Source: Agrobacterium tumefaciens (GTDB lineage: Bacteria > Pseudomonadota > Alphaproteobacteria > Rhizobiales > Rhizobiaceae). Taken from it: 64,000 nt of DNA. The stretch covers positions 1 to 64,000 of the forward strand of contig NZ_JXQV01000015.1 in assembly GCF_000834635.1 (NCBI RefSeq), given 5' to 3'. A model generated the notes under the pieces. The model saw only the letters and a list, made by a program, of their open reading frames with translations. It was not told the DNA's origin and made no database searches. Made by a program: the position numbers and the translations under genes. Shown here piece by piece: positions 40,849-50,951 of this stretch (position 1 is its first letter; every line of letters starts with the position of its first letter).

Positions 40849-41910
40849 ATGCGCGTACTCGTTACCGGCGGGGCAGGTTTTATAGGGTCTGCTGTCGTAA
40901 GACATCTCATCAACGACAAGCACTACGACGTCCTGAATATCGACAAGTTGACCTATGCCGGGACGCTGACCTCTTTGATATCGGTGAAAGATAATCCGCT
41001 ATATCGATTCGAAAATGCGGATATCTGCGACAAGACAGCGATAACGCAGGCGATTTCAAGTTTCAGGCCTGATCGCATCATGCACCTGGCAGCTGAAAGC
41101 CACGTCGACCGGTCTATCACGGGAGCCAAGGATTTTGTTGAAACGAATGTTCTTGGAACATTCAATATGCTCGAATGCGCGCGTGCTTATTGGCAGTCTT
41201 TAGACAGCGCCGCCAAAGAGACATTTCGTTTCCTCCACATTTCAACTGATGAAGTCTATGGTTCGTTGGGAGAAGAAGGCCTGTTTACCGAAGCCACGGC
41301 ATATGATCCCAGTTCCCCCTACTCTGCCACGAAGGCAGCGTCTGACCATCTCGCCAAGGCCTGGGAGCGGACGTATGGCTTGCCGGTTGTGGTATCCAAC
41401 TGCTCGAATAATTACGGACCATTCCATTTCCCAGAAAAGCTCATTCCGCTTATGATCATCAGTGCGCTGGAGGGCAAATCCTTGCCCGTTTATGGCAGCG
41501 GCAACAATGTACGAGATTGGCTGTTCGTTGAAGATCATGCCAGAGCGCTGGACATGATCGCCGAGCGCGGACGTGTTGGCGAAACCTATAACGTGGGTGG
41601 CCGAAATGAGCAGCGAAACATCGATGTCGTCAATCGCATTTGCGGCCTGATGGATGGGTTTCGTCCTGAACATGGCCCTCATTCCAGACTGATCACATAT
41701 GTTCAGGATCGACCGGGACATGACGCCCGCTACGCAATCGATGCAACAAAGCTCGAGCAAGAACTGGGCTGGAAAGCGGTCGAAAACTTCGATACTGGGA
41801 TCGAGAAGACAGTAAAATGGTATCTCGAAAACGAGTGGTGGTGGGCCCCCTTGCGGAAGGGATACAAGGGTGACCGGCTGGGTCTTATACCTGCAGGATC
41901 TGCGGAATGA
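40849..41910 (+). CDS. rmlB: dTDP-glucose 4,6-dehydratase
   Basis: A 353-residue short-chain dehydrogenase/reductase that converts dTDP-glucose to dTDP-4-keto-6-deoxyglucose. NAD is bound by [13 protein letters not shown]; the catalytic set includes [11 protein letters not shown] (T-D-E) and [10 protein letters not shown] (Y-x-x-x-K); substrate residues lie in [18 protein letters not shown]. Its product is the branch point: RmlC/RmlD take it to rhamnose, while FdtA/FdtB of the operon at 45-47 kb can take it to an amino sugar. Overlaps rmlD by four bases. Confidence 0.96.
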   Translation: MRVLVTGGAGFIGSAVVRHLINDKHYDVLNIDKLTYAGTLTSLISVKDNPLYRFENADICDKTAITQAISSFRPDRIMHLAAESHVDRSITGAKDFVETNVLGTFNMLECARAYWQSLDSAAKETFRFLHISTDEVYGSLGEEGLFTEATAYDPSSPYSATKAASDHLAKAWERTYGLPVVVSNCSNNYGPFHFPEKLIPLMIISALEGKSLPVYGSGNNVRDWLFVEDHARALDMIAERGRVGETYNVGGRNEQRNIDVVNRICGLMDGFRPEHGPHSRLITYVQDRPGHDARYAIDATKLEQELGWKAVENFDTGIEKTVKWYLENEWWWAPLRKGYKGDRLGLIPAGSAE

Positions 41911-42836
41911 CGAAAGTCAGACGCTATCTTGTCACCGGCTTGGATGGTCAGGTCGTACAGTCGCTCATTCAACAAGCGGCAAACGATGCTTCGGTGGAGA
42001 TTATCGCTGTTGGCAGACCAAAGCTTGATCTTGCCAGACCGGAGACCATCACCGCTCCGGTGATGGAGTTAAAACCTGATCTCATAATATCTGCTGCGGC
42101 TTATACCGCTGTGGATCAGGCGGAAAGCGAGAGTGCGTTGGCGCACGCGGTCAACGGAGATGGACCATCTGCGCTTGCAGCGGCTGCGGCCAAGCTCGAC
42201 ATACCGATCGTTCATATCTCGACAGACTACGTCTTCGATGGTGCCAAAAAAACACCTTATGGCGAATCCGATGCCGTGGCACCTCTGGGCATTTATGGTG
42301 CGAGCAAACTGGCAGGAGAAAAGACCGTAGCGGCGGCGACAGCCAATTATGCGATACTGCGCACCGCGTGGGTCTACAGCCCTTTTGGGAAAAATTTCTT
42401 GAAGACGATGCTCCGAGTTGCCGATGGCCGTGATGTCGTCAATGTCGTTGATGACCAGTTTGGAAACCCCACATCTGCACTTGATATTGCCGACGCAGTT
42501 CTTGCTGTATCCCGCGGTCTACTTGCGTCACCCGACCCTGAATTACGAGGGATATTCCATATGACGGCTACGGGGGAAGCAAGTTGGGCGGATTTTGCCG
42601 AAGAGATTTTTCGAGCGTCCTCTGAGATCGGAGGGCCGTCTGCGCATGTGAACAGAATTCCTTCCAGCGCGTACCCGACGCCCGCCCAAAGACCAGCCAA
42701 CTCGCGACTGAACTGCGGAAAGCTTCTCGCCACTCATGGCGTCTCGCTTCCACATTGGCAAAGCTCTACGCAGAAAACCGTTGCCCAAATTACTCAATCG
42801 GCGCGTACTAACGAAATTCCAGGAGAGAATAAATGA
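41907..42836 (+). CDS. rmlD: dTDP-4-dehydrorhamnose reductase
   Basis: A 309-residue reductase giving dTDP-L-rhamnose with NAD(P)H. Visible are the nucleotide-binding start ([14 protein letters not shown], with the usual G-x-x-G-x-x-G slightly altered), [19 protein letters not shown], and [10 protein letters not shown] with catalytic Tyr and Lys. The Cys-terminal RPANSRLNC-like motif is typical. Overlaps rmlB and rmlA by ATGA at each side, giving a compact operon in the order rmlC-B-D-A. Confidence 0.95.
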   Translation: MTKVRRYLVTGLDGQVVQSLIQQAANDASVEIIAVGRPKLDLARPETITAPVMELKPDLIISAAAYTAVDQAESESALAHAVNGDGPSALAAAAAKLDIPIVHISTDYVFDGAKKTPYGESDAVAPLGIYGASKLAGEKTVAAATANYAILRTAWVYSPFGKNFLKTMLRVADGRDVVNVVDDQFGNPTSALDIADAVLAVSRGLLASPDPELRGIFHMTATGEASWADFAEEIFRASSEIGGPSAHVNRIPSSAYPTPAQRPANSRLNCGKLLATHGVSLPHWQSSTQKTVAQITQSARTNEIPGENK

Positions 42837-43699
42837 AGGGTATCATACTTGCAGGTGGCAGCGGTACGCGGCTCCATCCAGCGACACTGGCTGTCAACAA
42901 GCAGCTCATTCCCGTTTACGACAAGCCGATGATTTACTATCCGCTGTCCGTTTTGATGCTGGCAGGTATCCGCGATATATTGATCATATCGTCGCCTGAA
43001 TATATCGACAGCTACACCCGTTTGTTCAGCGATGGATCCGGTTGGGGACTGAATATCTCCTATGTTATACAACCCAAACCAGATGGTCTCGCGCAAGCGT
43101 TTACATTGGGCGCCGAATTTATCGGTGACGACAATGTCGCATTGGTTCTTGGCGATAATATCTTTTTTGGCGCCGGTCTTCAGGACCTGCTCGCACAGGC
43201 ACGCGACCGCAAGACAGGTGCGACGGTCTTTGCATATGAAGTGGACGATCCCGAGAGATATGGTGTGGTCGAACTTGATAAGGACGGACGGGCTTTGTCG
43301 CTCGAAGAAAAGCCAACGTCTCCCAAGTCTCGTATGGCTGTGACTGGTTTGTATTTCTACGACAGCAAGGTCGTTGAATATGCGCGCACGATGCAGCCGT
43401 CCGCCCGCGGCGAGTATGAAATCACCGACTTGAACCGTATCTATATGGAACAGGGAGAGCTGTTTGTAGAACGCATGTCACGTGGCTATGCATGGCTCGA
43501 CACTGGCACTCACGACAGCCTGCTGGAAGCATCGGAATTCGTTCGGACTATCCAGCACCGACAAGGCACGAGCGTCGCGTGTATTGAGGAAATAGCGTAT
43601 ACGAACGGCTGGATAACGCTAGAGCAAGTCCGTGAATATGGAAACATGTTCTCGAAAACCGCGTATGGCCGCTCTCTGCTCAAACTCATTGACGAGTGA
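42833..43699 (+). CDS. rmlA: glucose-1-phosphate thymidylyltransferase
   Basis: A 288-residue nucleotidyltransferase joining glucose-1-phosphate and dTTP to dTDP-glucose. The signature [21 protein letters not shown] and [10 protein letters not shown], then [14 protein letters not shown] and [10 protein letters not shown] identify it securely. The length matches the family. AGGAGAG precedes the start inside rmlD. It feeds both the rhamnose branch and the probable 3-amino-sugar branch. Confidence 0.96.
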   Translation: MKGIILAGGSGTRLHPATLAVNKQLIPVYDKPMIYYPLSVLMLAGIRDILIISSPEYIDSYTRLFSDGSGWGLNISYVIQPKPDGLAQAFTLGAEFIGDDNVALVLGDNIFFGAGLQDLLAQARDRKTGATVFAYEVDDPERYGVVELDKDGRALSLEEKPTSPKSRMAVTGLYFYDSKVVEYARTMQPSARGEYEITDLNRIYMEQGELFVERMSRGYAWLDTGTHDSLLEASEFVRTIQHRQGTSVACIEEIAYTNGWITLEQVREYGNMFSKTAYGRSLLKLIDE

Positions 43700-43735
43700 T
43701 GACCTGAAGAGGTGTGAACCGCACCGCGTTTGCCG

Positions 43736-43766
43736 AAGGCTCCAACCTCTGACAAATAGGAGCCTT
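43736..43766 (+). terminator. hairpin after rmlA
   Basis: AAGGCTCC (43736-43743) and GGAGCCTT (43759-43766) form an 8-bp stem around 15 bases, 37 bp after the rmlA stop. No T-run follows, so it may instead be part of IS debris. Confidence 0.4.
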
Positions 43767-43964
43767 CATGGCATGCGCCGTTTTGAGAGCACGTAGTTCA
43801 CGCTTGACGGAATGGAACAACGTTGTTGCCGCGCATGGACGCGATCGTACCCCTCTTACTTTTCCCAAGACCACTAGATTGGGTTCGTCGTCTTCGATCA
43901 TTTAACACGTCCAGCCTCTGTATCACACGACGTCTATGCCAGTGGAGCTGAACCCATCAAGCGG

Positions 43965-44130
43965 CTGGCTAGACGCTCGCTTTGAATGCCCACGGCATCA
44001 ACTCATCGATCCGCGCCTGTCTGTGGCCATTTACGATGACGGCGAGCATGCTGGTCGAGTAGATCAACGGATCGACGGCATCGAGCTTATACGCAGCCGA
44101 GCCAATTTTGACTCTTTGGCCATCCCAAAA
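43965..44130 (-). pseudogene. IS66 transposase C-terminal remnant
   Basis: The segment is the diverged equivalent of the IS66 end at 53690-53810: on + it runs CCACGGCATCAACTCATCGA, then a TGGCCATTTACGATGACGGC-like block and GGATCGACGGCATCGAG. On the minus strand it corresponds to the DPLAYLTTTLTAIVNGH-type IS66 tail. Only about 55 codons remain. Confidence 0.65.
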
Positions 44131-44329
44131 TGCGGTGATTCTCACTCTCCCAAACAGGAGTTACGATGCGATCAGGGATTTCGTTACGTGAAAATTCTGA
44201 TGGTTAAGGTCTCCGGCGCCTTGCGCGGCAGACGAGGATGCAGCCTAGGTACGACGCCTGTTGGCACTCGACTCATTCTACGACAAGGGCTCACGCTCAG
44301 ATGCGGTCCGTCTCGGCCATGTGCTCGGG

Positions 44330-44465
44330 CGTCTCCAGACCATGGCAAAACTTCGAAGCTGTGCAGTTTGCCACAATCGAACGGGTTGATTGGCCCAACG
44401 CCCGCCGTCTTCTACAGCCCATAGGTAAATACCGCCAGCCAAAGCCACGCAGTAGTATGACGCCA
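44330..44465 (+). pseudogene. IS3-family transposase C-terminal remnant
   Basis: One frame reads FEAVQFATIERVDWPNARRL, then LQPIGKYRQPKP. This is the usual end of IS3 orfB integrases (VQ-x-A-T-x-x-W-V-D-W-x-N-x-R-R-L-x-x-x-I-G). The DDE core is missing and the end is frameshifted. Confidence 0.7.
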
Positions 44466-44555
44466 AGCATAGTTGCTTAACCTAAACGAAATGGACTCCG
44501 CCAGACCAGACGCAGTTCCAAAAATTTCGGTTTTGAGTTTTATGAAGCCTCCCGA

Positions 44556-45308
44556 TTAGTAAGGTGCCCTATCCCAACCATGTAACGCAAACGCTAGGGG
44601 ACTGTGGGTTGCGAAACTTATTTGCGGGTGATCATTTTGAAATTGCTTAGAGGAGAAATCGCTATTTGGATCAAACAAACCTGACTCTCCAAACTTTAAA
44701 TAGTGACTGAGTGGATCAGCAGCATCACTCCTAAACTGCGGATATTTCTCAACGTACCATCCCGTGTCGAAAAGCTTATTTGGTTTACGAAATTCGGACG
44801 CGCCAAACTTAATGTAGTGAACCAGTGGGTTTATGCCTTCTCGCAAGACATCTGTGTTGTTTTTAAAATAATACCGCGTGTCGAAAAGCGCGCACGGCCA
44901 GCGACCTTCAGCGTAGCCATGATTTACATAATGGCGGATCGGATCAAGTCCTGCCAAACCAACATCGGGGTATCGATATCTGTACCAATTAGAGTCGAAC
45001 AAGCTAGAATTACGAAGCAACCTCATGTCGGGATCTTCTCGTCCGAAGACCATCCTCAAGAAATATGAGCTTTTCTTAATTATTTTGCTTCGCTTGAGAT
45101 CCCGGTACGCCGCAGCGGCTAAATCTAAATGTCTTTCCGATTCGATCATATAAACCGACGGCTCCGACCGAAACGCCTCGAAATCGCATAGTTTCTTTTC
45201 AAGGCTCAGAACTAGCTTTTCAGCCTTTTCATACGCACGGCAGTAAGAATTAGCTTTATCCGATAGGTAAGCTATTAGGATATCGCGATTTTCATCTTCT
45301 TTAGTCAT
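44556..45308 (-). CDS. glycan-cluster repeat protein (LFD-WY-YPDV repeats)
   Basis: A 250-residue protein. An N-terminal coiled region (CRAYEKAEKLVLSLEKKLCDFEAF) is followed by three to four ~35-residue repeats of the form LFD-x-x-WY-x-x-x-YPDV-x-x-x-x-x-DPL-x-HY-x-x-x-G (LFDSNWYRYRYPDVGLAG; LFDTRYYFKNNTDVLREG; LFDTGWYVEKYPQFRSDA). This repeat often sits beside or within glycosyltransferases of surface polysaccharide loci; its role is not settled. No catalytic domain is present here. It is the last gene of the 44.5-51 kb minus-strand operon, 54 bp after fdtB. Confidence 0.7.
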   Translation of the reverse strand: MTKEDENRDILIAYLSDKANSYCRAYEKAEKLVLSLEKKLCDFEAFRSEPSVYMIESERHLDLAAAAYRDLKRSKIIKKSSYFLRMVFGREDPDMRLLRNSSLFDSNWYRYRYPDVGLAGLDPIRHYVNHGYAEGRWPCALFDTRYYFKNNTDVLREGINPLVHYIKFGASEFRKPNKLFDTGWYVEKYPQFRSDAADPLSHYLKFGESGLFDPNSDFSSKQFQNDHPQISFATHSPLAFALHGWDRAPY

Positions 45309-45362
45309 ACCTTATCACACAACGTTTCCGCGCTTTTCCACTCGAATACACATTCCATATGA

Positions 45363-46463
45363 TTAGAACTGGTCGATGGCCGCTGCAACATACTCAACCT
45401 CTTCATGTGAAAGATATTCCCCAATTGGAAGACTAACGCCGTGCTTGGCGAAGTAGTCAGAAGTTGGCAGATCTGAGTTCCCATAGGTCCCTAGGTAGCA
45501 TTCTTGTTTAGACGGAATAATGGGGTAATGAAGGGCAGTGCCGACACCCAAGTCGGACATGTGCCTAACAAACCGATCCCGCTCATTCACACAAACGACG
45601 AAATTGTGCCACACACAGTCTCCCTCCGAGACTAATAAACGGCGAATGGTATCAGGTTTTTTTGACGCCAGTGCGGAAGTGTACCGCTCAGCTATTGCTT
45701 TCCTCTGAGCTATTATTGTCTCAATATTTTTCAGCTTTAGAGTCAAGAACGCGGCTTGTATAGGATCCATACGCGAATTCATGCCCGTCTCGCGATGAAT
45801 ATACTTTTCCACAGAACCATAATTTGCCAGCAGCCTGACTCTTTCAGCCAAGCTCTCGTCATTTGTAATTATCGCCCCAGCGTCGCCAAGCGCGCCCAAA
45901 TTCTTACTGGGATAGAAACTGAAACAACCAATATGACCAACTGAACCTGCAGTCATCTCTTGGTACTTGGCACCGTGTGCCTGAGCGGAGTCTTCAACGA
46001 CGTAGAGAGAATGTCTTTGCGCGATATCGATGATCTCACGCATGCTCGCCATCTCCCCATATAAATGAACGGGAATAATCGCCTTTGTGTGAGGCGTTAT
46101 CGCTGCCTCAATTAACGATACGTCAATATTCGCACTGCCGAGCTCTACATCAACGGGAACAGGCGTTGCACCAACAGCGGAGACTGCTAGCCATGTAGCT
46201 ACAAAAGTTTGACCCGGGACAATAACCTCGTCGCCTCTCCCAACGTTTAACGCTCTAAGCGCAATAATCAGCGCGTCTAATCCGTTTGCCAAACTCACGC
46301 AATGATTGCTGCCGCAAAAGCTCGCGAAAGCAGCCTCAAATCCGGTTACATATTCCCCGCCGATATAGGTACCAGAGCGAAAAACATCAGACGCAACCGA
46401 AGAGAACTCATCCATGTAGCGGGCATTCAAACGGCCCAATTCTAGGAACTTGACATTCATCAT
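45363..46463 (-). CDS. fdtB: dTDP-3-keto sugar aminotransferase (FdtB/QdtB-type)
   Basis: A 366-residue PLP enzyme of the DegT/DnrJ/EryC1/StrS family. The PLP-binding Lys lies in CFSFYPSKNLGALGDAGAI, and VIVPGQTFVATWLAVSAVG, VVEDSAQAHGA, MNSRMDPIQAAFL are the family's blocks. FdtB and QdtB convert dTDP-3-keto-6-deoxyhexoses to the 3-amino sugars (Fuc3N or Qui3N). Its immediate partner upstream, a 3,4-ketoisomerase, strongly supports the 3-amino assignment. It overlaps that gene by ATGA. Which epimer is made cannot be told from sequence reading alone. Confidence 0.87.
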   Translation of the reverse strand: MMNVKFLELGRLNARYMDEFSSVASDVFRSGTYIGGEYVTGFEAAFASFCGSNHCVSLANGLDALIIALRALNVGRGDEVIVPGQTFVATWLAVSAVGATPVPVDVELGSANIDVSLIEAAITPHTKAIIPVHLYGEMASMREIIDIAQRHSLYVVEDSAQAHGAKYQEMTAGSVGHIGCFSFYPSKNLGALGDAGAIITNDESLAERVRLLANYGSVEKYIHRETGMNSRMDPIQAAFLTLKLKNIETIIAQRKAIAERYTSALASKKPDTIRRLLVSEGDCVWHNFVVCVNERDRFVRHMSDLGVGTALHYPIIPSKQECYLGTYGNSDLPTSDYFAKHGVSLPIGEYLSHEEVEYVAAAIDQF

Positions 46464-46882
46464 TTCAGCTCTCTTGCATAACTTAAGAATTCGTTATGAT
46501 CGCGAATGTAATCGCTGTCGTCGTAAAGTTCACTGGCGAGCACCGCACATACCGCTCCAGAGGTAAATTGGTCAACCACGCGCCAAATATTCGGCTTGAC
46601 GACAAAAGGCCGATTCGGTTGGTCAATCCGGACAGTTCTCTGCTCAAATCCATCATCTAAAACGAGATTATAGGCACCACTGAATGCAAAAAAGAGCTGC
46701 CTTAGGTTCCGATGTGCATGCCCTGCTCTTTGGCCTCCAAAAGGGACATCAAACAGGAAATACATCCGTGCGAAATCAAAATCGACAAGCTTTCGATCGT
46801 TCTGCACAAACGACAATTTCCCCCTGTGGTCCGGATATGTCGGTAAATCAATGAAGTGACAATCATCTACTGAGTGATGCAT
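46460..46882 (-). CDS. fdtA: dTDP-4-keto-6-deoxyglucose 3,4-ketoisomerase (FdtA/QdtA-type)
   Basis: A 140-residue cupin of the WxcM/FdtA family, which moves the keto group from C4 to C3 of the RmlB product. Hallmarks are the start (IDLPTYPDHRGKLSFVQN), MYFLFDVPFGGQRAGHAHRN with the active-site His pair, and the closing YDDSDYIRDHNEFLSYAR. I use the ATG at 46882 (GGAG ~8 bp upstream); it overlaps the HAD gene by 20 bp. FdtA gives the galacto product and QdtA the gluco product; the choice is not resolvable by eye. Confidence 0.85.
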   Translation of the reverse strand: MHHSVDDCHFIDLPTYPDHRGKLSFVQNDRKLVDFDFARMYFLFDVPFGGQRAGHAHRNLRQLFFAFSGAYNLVLDDGFEQRTVRIDQPNRPFVVKPNIWRVVDQFTSGAVCAVLASELYDDSDYIRDHNEFLSYARELK

Positions 46883-47492
46883 ATATTTTCTCCACAACTT
46901 GCTCTAGGCTTGTGTAAATCGGTTTGACCCCATAGGCGTTCAGGAACTCATAAGAACGTTGTCCCGTCGACAATATATACCCGGTAGAATTGATCGCTGA
47001 AACGGCGTCCCAATCGACCTCAGTATCACCAATATACAGGCCGATCTGCAGCTTCCGAAATACTGCAGATTTGCCCTCAGCAACATCCGCTTCATTAACA
47101 CTTTGCACGCTGTCGAACCACGAAAAAATCCCGAGATTCATAATCTGTTTCAAAAAGTTCTCCTGATTCCGACGTGCAGATATCAAGTGAATCGGACCTA
47201 AAAGTCGAAGTTTCTGAAGTGCCTCTGCTGCGCCAGCTGTTACCTGATCATACTTCTGATAGGCTTCTGTCTCGATGTGAGCCGCCCAATAAGCCTTCGC
47301 CGTTAACACGTCATCTTCGGTCGCTCCATTAGCACGTAGAGCGATAACATTATTTGCCCCGTCTCTCTTGCTGTTCCACACAGCCTCCCAGTCAATGGCA
47401 CTTTCTCTGTTTTTCAGTGCATCGCGCAAGCAATACATCTGCTTCTCAGCACAGGAAATCAGAGTTCCGTCGAGGTCAACGCCGATGTTCAT
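46863..47492 (-). CDS. HAD-superfamily hydrolase
   Basis: A 209-residue HAD protein. The nucleophile motif is IGVDLDGTLIS (D6, D8 and T10 region), motif II is HLISARR, and the late motif is YIGDTEVDWDAV with the metal-binding aspartates. The large cap insertion (DAL to DVLTAK) is helical. Such phosphatases in polysaccharide operons usually act on sugar-phosphates or on a phosphorylated precursor of a side group. It lies 3 bp after an ATP-grasp gene; the two may together prepare and attach a decoration. The substrate is unknown. Confidence 0.8.
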   Translation of the reverse strand: MNIGVDLDGTLISCAEKQMYCLRDALKNRESAIDWEAVWNSKRDGANNVIALRANGATEDDVLTAKAYWAAHIETEAYQKYDQVTAGAAEALQKLRLLGPIHLISARRNQENFLKQIMNLGIFSWFDSVQSVNEADVAEGKSAVFRKLQIGLYIGDTEVDWDAVSAINSTGYILSTGQRSYEFLNAYGVKPIYTSLEQVVEKIYASLSR

Positions 47493-47495
47493 CGT

Positions 47496-48470
47496 CTAGC
47501 CCTGACTTACGTGTTCTTGGTAGTATCTGGTTACTACCGATTCCCGCATGACTAAAACTCGATCGCGTAAAGCGGAGAACCTTCCCAAATCGAAACCTGA
47601 CATTTGTATCTCAAAATACTCACGGTAGAGATTAATGCCGACAGCGAGAGTCATGGCAGTCGCACCACCTGGCCGAGGATTTATGTCAGTCACGACCCAC
47701 CGCCCATCTCGCTTCATAACTTGAAAACAAAATAAACCCTGCAGGCCAAATACCCGGACAATTTCCTTAGCCAGTGTTTCAAGTTCAAACGAGTGCCACA
47801 CTCTGCACTTCGTTGACACTCCTGCCTTAGTTTCAATCCGCTCCCTCGCAACAGTCACAATTTCGTCGTGAGCGGAAAGTACATCGACGGTGACCTCCGG
47901 TTTTTCGCAAACCTCTTGAAATACCAATTCCACGGTTTGCGATGGGACGGTTTTCAATCCGCTTTCGTCAAGTACCAGACTTACATTAGCACTACCAACT
48001 CCGCGCCTAGGCTTACTGAACGCGGGAAAAAATCTACTCGCCGTAAATTCCTGGGAACTAAATGTTGCGGGAGATGGTATGCCATTTGACGCGCACATTC
48101 TCCCCATCTCAAGCTTATCGGTGCAAACATCAACGCTGGAAACCAGCGATTGAGGCAGCTTTGTGATCAATGCGACCGCGTCCGCACTCGCAAGCGCTCG
48201 GATTTCTTCGTCATGAATCGGGTAGATGAAATCAATCGACTTCTCCGCCACCAGGCCAGAGATAAAGTCTATGTATTCTGCTCGTTGGCTGGCAAGCGGG
48301 CCCGTTGAATGGGACGCGGTTGGGAACGCACCCACTGCAAGCATGTTAAGCGGATTAATATCTGCCGTGTGGACCTCGAAGTGCGGCGCCGAGGCAAGAC
48401 CTTTTATCACGCCCAGAGCTGTGGACGTTCCTGCAGATGTGAGCAGTATTCTATATTTTCGTTGCGTCAT
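47496..48470 (-). CDS. ATP-grasp ligase
   Basis: A 324-residue ATP-grasp enzyme of the carbamoyl-phosphate-synthetase/PylC-like kind. The N-terminal preATP-grasp domain begins RILLTSAGTSTALGVIKGL. ATP-binding segments are FPAFSKPRRGVGSANV and VELVFQEVCEKPEVTVDVLS, and metal ligands lie in TDINPRPGGATAM. It should join a carboxylate to an amine or thiol using ATP. With FdtB in the same operon, one likely role is acylating the 3-amino group with an amino acid or small acid; this is inference. It is separated by 3-4 bp from both neighbours. Confidence 0.82.
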   Translation of the reverse strand: MTQRKYRILLTSAGTSTALGVIKGLASAPHFEVHTADINPLNMLAVGAFPTASHSTGPLASQRAEYIDFISGLVAEKSIDFIYPIHDEEIRALASADAVALITKLPQSLVSSVDVCTDKLEMGRMCASNGIPSPATFSSQEFTASRFFPAFSKPRRGVGSANVSLVLDESGLKTVPSQTVELVFQEVCEKPEVTVDVLSAHDEIVTVARERIETKAGVSTKCRVWHSFELETLAKEIVRVFGLQGLFCFQVMKRDGRWVVTDINPRPGGATAMTLAVGINLYREYFEIQMSGFDLGRFSALRDRVLVMRESVVTRYYQEHVSQG

Positions 48471-48474
48471 TTCT

Positions 48475-49830
48475 TTATCCCAACATTCGCGCGTCTTCTG
48501 CCCACCGCAGCATCTTATCGAGCTCTTGGTGCCCGATGAAACGGTATTCGCTTGGGACCCTGCACACGCTGCCCAACGTCACATCGACTTGATTGGAGAA
48601 CACATAAACTCTGCGCTTTTCGTGTGCCTGATAGAATTGAGCATGACTAAGTGAACTCTCGAGGTCATCTTCATCGACAAAAAAGAAAAAGTCGCTTATT
48701 CCTCTAGAAACAAGATCAACACCTCGACCGTCAGTGAACCATCCAGTCTCAATTAGAAATTGAAAAGACTGATTGTCAGCGCGAGTGTTTGCCGGCACTA
48801 AAATGGGAGCACCCTCTTTGCCGCACGGTCCAAGGGAGGGATCCACCTTCGAAATTAGAAGGGCCTTCCTCATCACGCCCATTCTGCTAAGGAAATTCAC
48901 TCTCAACCGCCTAACGGACCAGTTGGCTGGAAATTCCTCCTGCAGACGCTCTAGAAAAACCAGAAAATTAAGTTGCAAAGGCGGATAGTAGTTTGCAACC
49001 TTAACTATATTTTGATTGAGCTTATTTATAAAGTTGTCAAAAATCATCTCATCAGAAGCAATCTCACGGAGCCAGTCAAAAAGGCGTTCAGACGTGAGTA
49101 TTTTTTGCTGCACTTCAAATAGCTCAAACTGGCTTTGGAGTAACAATGTATTACCAGCACTCAAATTTGAGCCATGAACGCGGTACAACATAGTAACTTC
49201 TTCGACGGCTGTAAATTTACCAACTAGTAGAAGAGATAACCAGAGTTGATAATCTTGGAGCCGCTCATTATGCAAGCCCCAAAATCTGGTTTCGAAAGCT
49301 TCTTTCCTAAAGAGTGACGCGGGTGCGCAAAGCAAGTTGCCAGAGAACAACCGAGCGAACAGATCAGCACGGTCGTTTGAACGCACGAGGGAATGATCGA
49401 AGATCTTCAGGTCTAGTTGGGTATCGTTCTCATCTATATATTTAACCTCACCGAACGCTGCTACCGCTTTTGAAGAGTCTAAAGCTTCCGCCAAGCTTTC
49501 CAGATGGGTTGGGAGCCAGACGTCGTCATGTCCAATTTGCGCGATGTAGCTTCCGCTTGCGCAATCACATGCTGTACGGAGGGCATTGCAAACTCCGAGA
49601 TTCAATGCGTTTTCGATAACCGTCACTTGGATGCCCGGGTTTTCTTCGATCCATTGATTATAAATGTCTCTACTTGCGTCCGTTGATCCATCGTCAACAA
49701 TGACGACTTCGATGCTTGGGTACTGTTGCCTCGCAATTCCATCAAGCGTAGCTCTGAGGAATTTGACAGCATTATAGACAGGAAGGACAACCGAGATGAG
49801 AGCCATGTGACTTTTTAATTTTTGGGTCAT
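48475..49830 (-). CDS. family 2 glycosyltransferase
   Basis: A 451-residue protein with an N-terminal GT-A (GT2) domain: ISVVLPVYNAVKFLRATLDG, IEVVIVDDGSTDASRD, and YIAQIGHDDVWLPTHLESL with the metal-binding D-x-D-like HDD. About 200 residues beyond (LIETGWFTDGRGVDLVSRG onward) are not recognised and may be a second domain. The start at 49830 overlaps the previous GT by ATGA. It is cytoplasmic, presumably adding one sugar to the lipid-linked repeat unit. Confidence 0.88.
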   Translation of the reverse strand: MTQKLKSHMALISVVLPVYNAVKFLRATLDGIARQQYPSIEVVIVDDGSTDASRDIYNQWIEENPGIQVTVIENALNLGVCNALRTACDCASGSYIAQIGHDDVWLPTHLESLAEALDSSKAVAAFGEVKYIDENDTQLDLKIFDHSLVRSNDRADLFARLFSGNLLCAPASLFRKEAFETRFWGLHNERLQDYQLWLSLLLVGKFTAVEEVTMLYRVHGSNLSAGNTLLLQSQFELFEVQQKILTSERLFDWLREIASDEMIFDNFINKLNQNIVKVANYYPPLQLNFLVFLERLQEEFPANWSVRRLRVNFLSRMGVMRKALLISKVDPSLGPCGKEGAPILVPANTRADNQSFQFLIETGWFTDGRGVDLVSRGISDFFFFVDEDDLESSLSHAQFYQAHEKRRVYVFSNQVDVTLGSVCRVPSEYRFIGHQELDKMLRWAEDARMLG

Positions 49831-50951
49831 GATAGTACCACTTCGACCTTATCCGAAATGCGGTCTTCTCCGTTCTTGCTGATCAAACGAATGAACGTGC
49901 CCGTCGCGGCTGGGTGAAGTGGTGTAAAGAACGGAACGCCTGGGATATGGCCTTTGGTATCTGGGTCGCTGGCGCTGGTATCTATGTAAATCACGGAGCC
50001 GTGGGATACCTGCGATATATAACCAAAAGGCAGAACTCTCAGCCGAGACTGCAATGCGGGAGATATGTCTTTCAGTTGGGTTTCGACGATTACGTGCCCC
50101 TGATTTAGTTCCACCTCTTCGCAGTAGTAGTATTTACCCATGTAATCCAATATATTTTTGAATTCGGAGCCAAAATATCCAGTTATCGCATATGGCACAT
50201 CGGAGCGATTGTATATTTCAAAGTTCTCAACCTCAAAGTGCTGAGCATATTCGTGCGAAATCCTCACCCGTTCTGATAGATGTTTGGGCTTCTGGTCAAT
50301 ATGACTTGCAGTGCTCTGTCCATGAACACGCCAACCATATGATGTACAAGGAATTGCTAACGTGACCATTTTCTTTGCTTTGTGGCTGATCATGTAGGCG
50401 TACCAGAACGCTATATCGAAGGCAGTCTCGCTGACATTCAATATTTCGTTGCGCCTCACAATATCACGTGCAGTATCGGCTTTGAAAAAAGTCAGATGGT
50501 GCGGGTAATAATAATAAAAAGAGCTTAGCGCGTCATATACGGGCTTGGAGTATAACTCAAAATAGCCATGATTAAACTTCGCCTCATTGGTGTAAATCAG
50601 ATCGATACCCTTGAAAACTTCGGACGTAGCCAACCTAACTATATCTCTTAAGTCTACTTCATCATCGTGATCAAGTATTCCAACGTAGGCACCTGTAGCA
50701 GCGAGTATGCCATCTGCGTATGATGAACTAATACCAAGGTTTCTATCGTGAGATATTAACTTAAAATTTGGCATCAATCGCTCGATTCGCTTGGCAAATT
50801 GCTTTACCTCAACAGACATTGGTGTATCGTCAACAAGGATCCACTCGATTCGATCGCGAAACGGAAAGAGCGATACAAAGAGGCGCTCCAAAAAATACTT
50901 TGGCGTCTTATAGCACGGTGTTATCAGCGTCAGGGTGACATCGAATTTCAT
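49827..50951 (-). CDS. family 2 glycosyltransferase
   Basis: A 374-residue GT2 enzyme, first gene of the minus-strand operon. Motifs include LTLITPCYKTPKYFLERLF, IEWILVDDTPMS, HDRNLGISSSYADGILAATG and YVGILDHDDEVDL with the D-x-D-like element. The C-terminal part (~aa 250-374) is all-beta and may bind carbohydrate. The sequence here is AT-richer than the rml genes, consistent with separate transfer. The promoter should lie just upstream of 50951. Confidence 0.88.
   Translation of the reverse strand: MKFDVTLTLITPCYKTPKYFLERLFVSLFPFRDRIEWILVDDTPMSVEVKQFAKRIERLMPNFKLISHDRNLGISSSYADGILAATGAYVGILDHDDEVDLRDIVRLATSEVFKGIDLIYTNEAKFNHGYFELYSKPVYDALSSFYYYYPHHLTFFKADTARDIVRRNEILNVSETAFDIAFWYAYMISHKAKKMVTLAIPCTSYGWRVHGQSTASHIDQKPKHLSERVRISHEYAQHFEVENFEIYNRSDVPYAITGYFGSEFKNILDYMGKYYYCEEVELNQGHVIVETQLKDISPALQSRLRVLPFGYISQVSHGSVIYIDTSASDPDTKGHIPGVPFFTPLHPAATGTFIRLISKNGEDRISDKVEVVLS

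Noticed and set aside
43768-43905. 45-residue frame after rmlA
   Set aside because: Too short, unrecognised and within IS debris; no support beyond an open frame.
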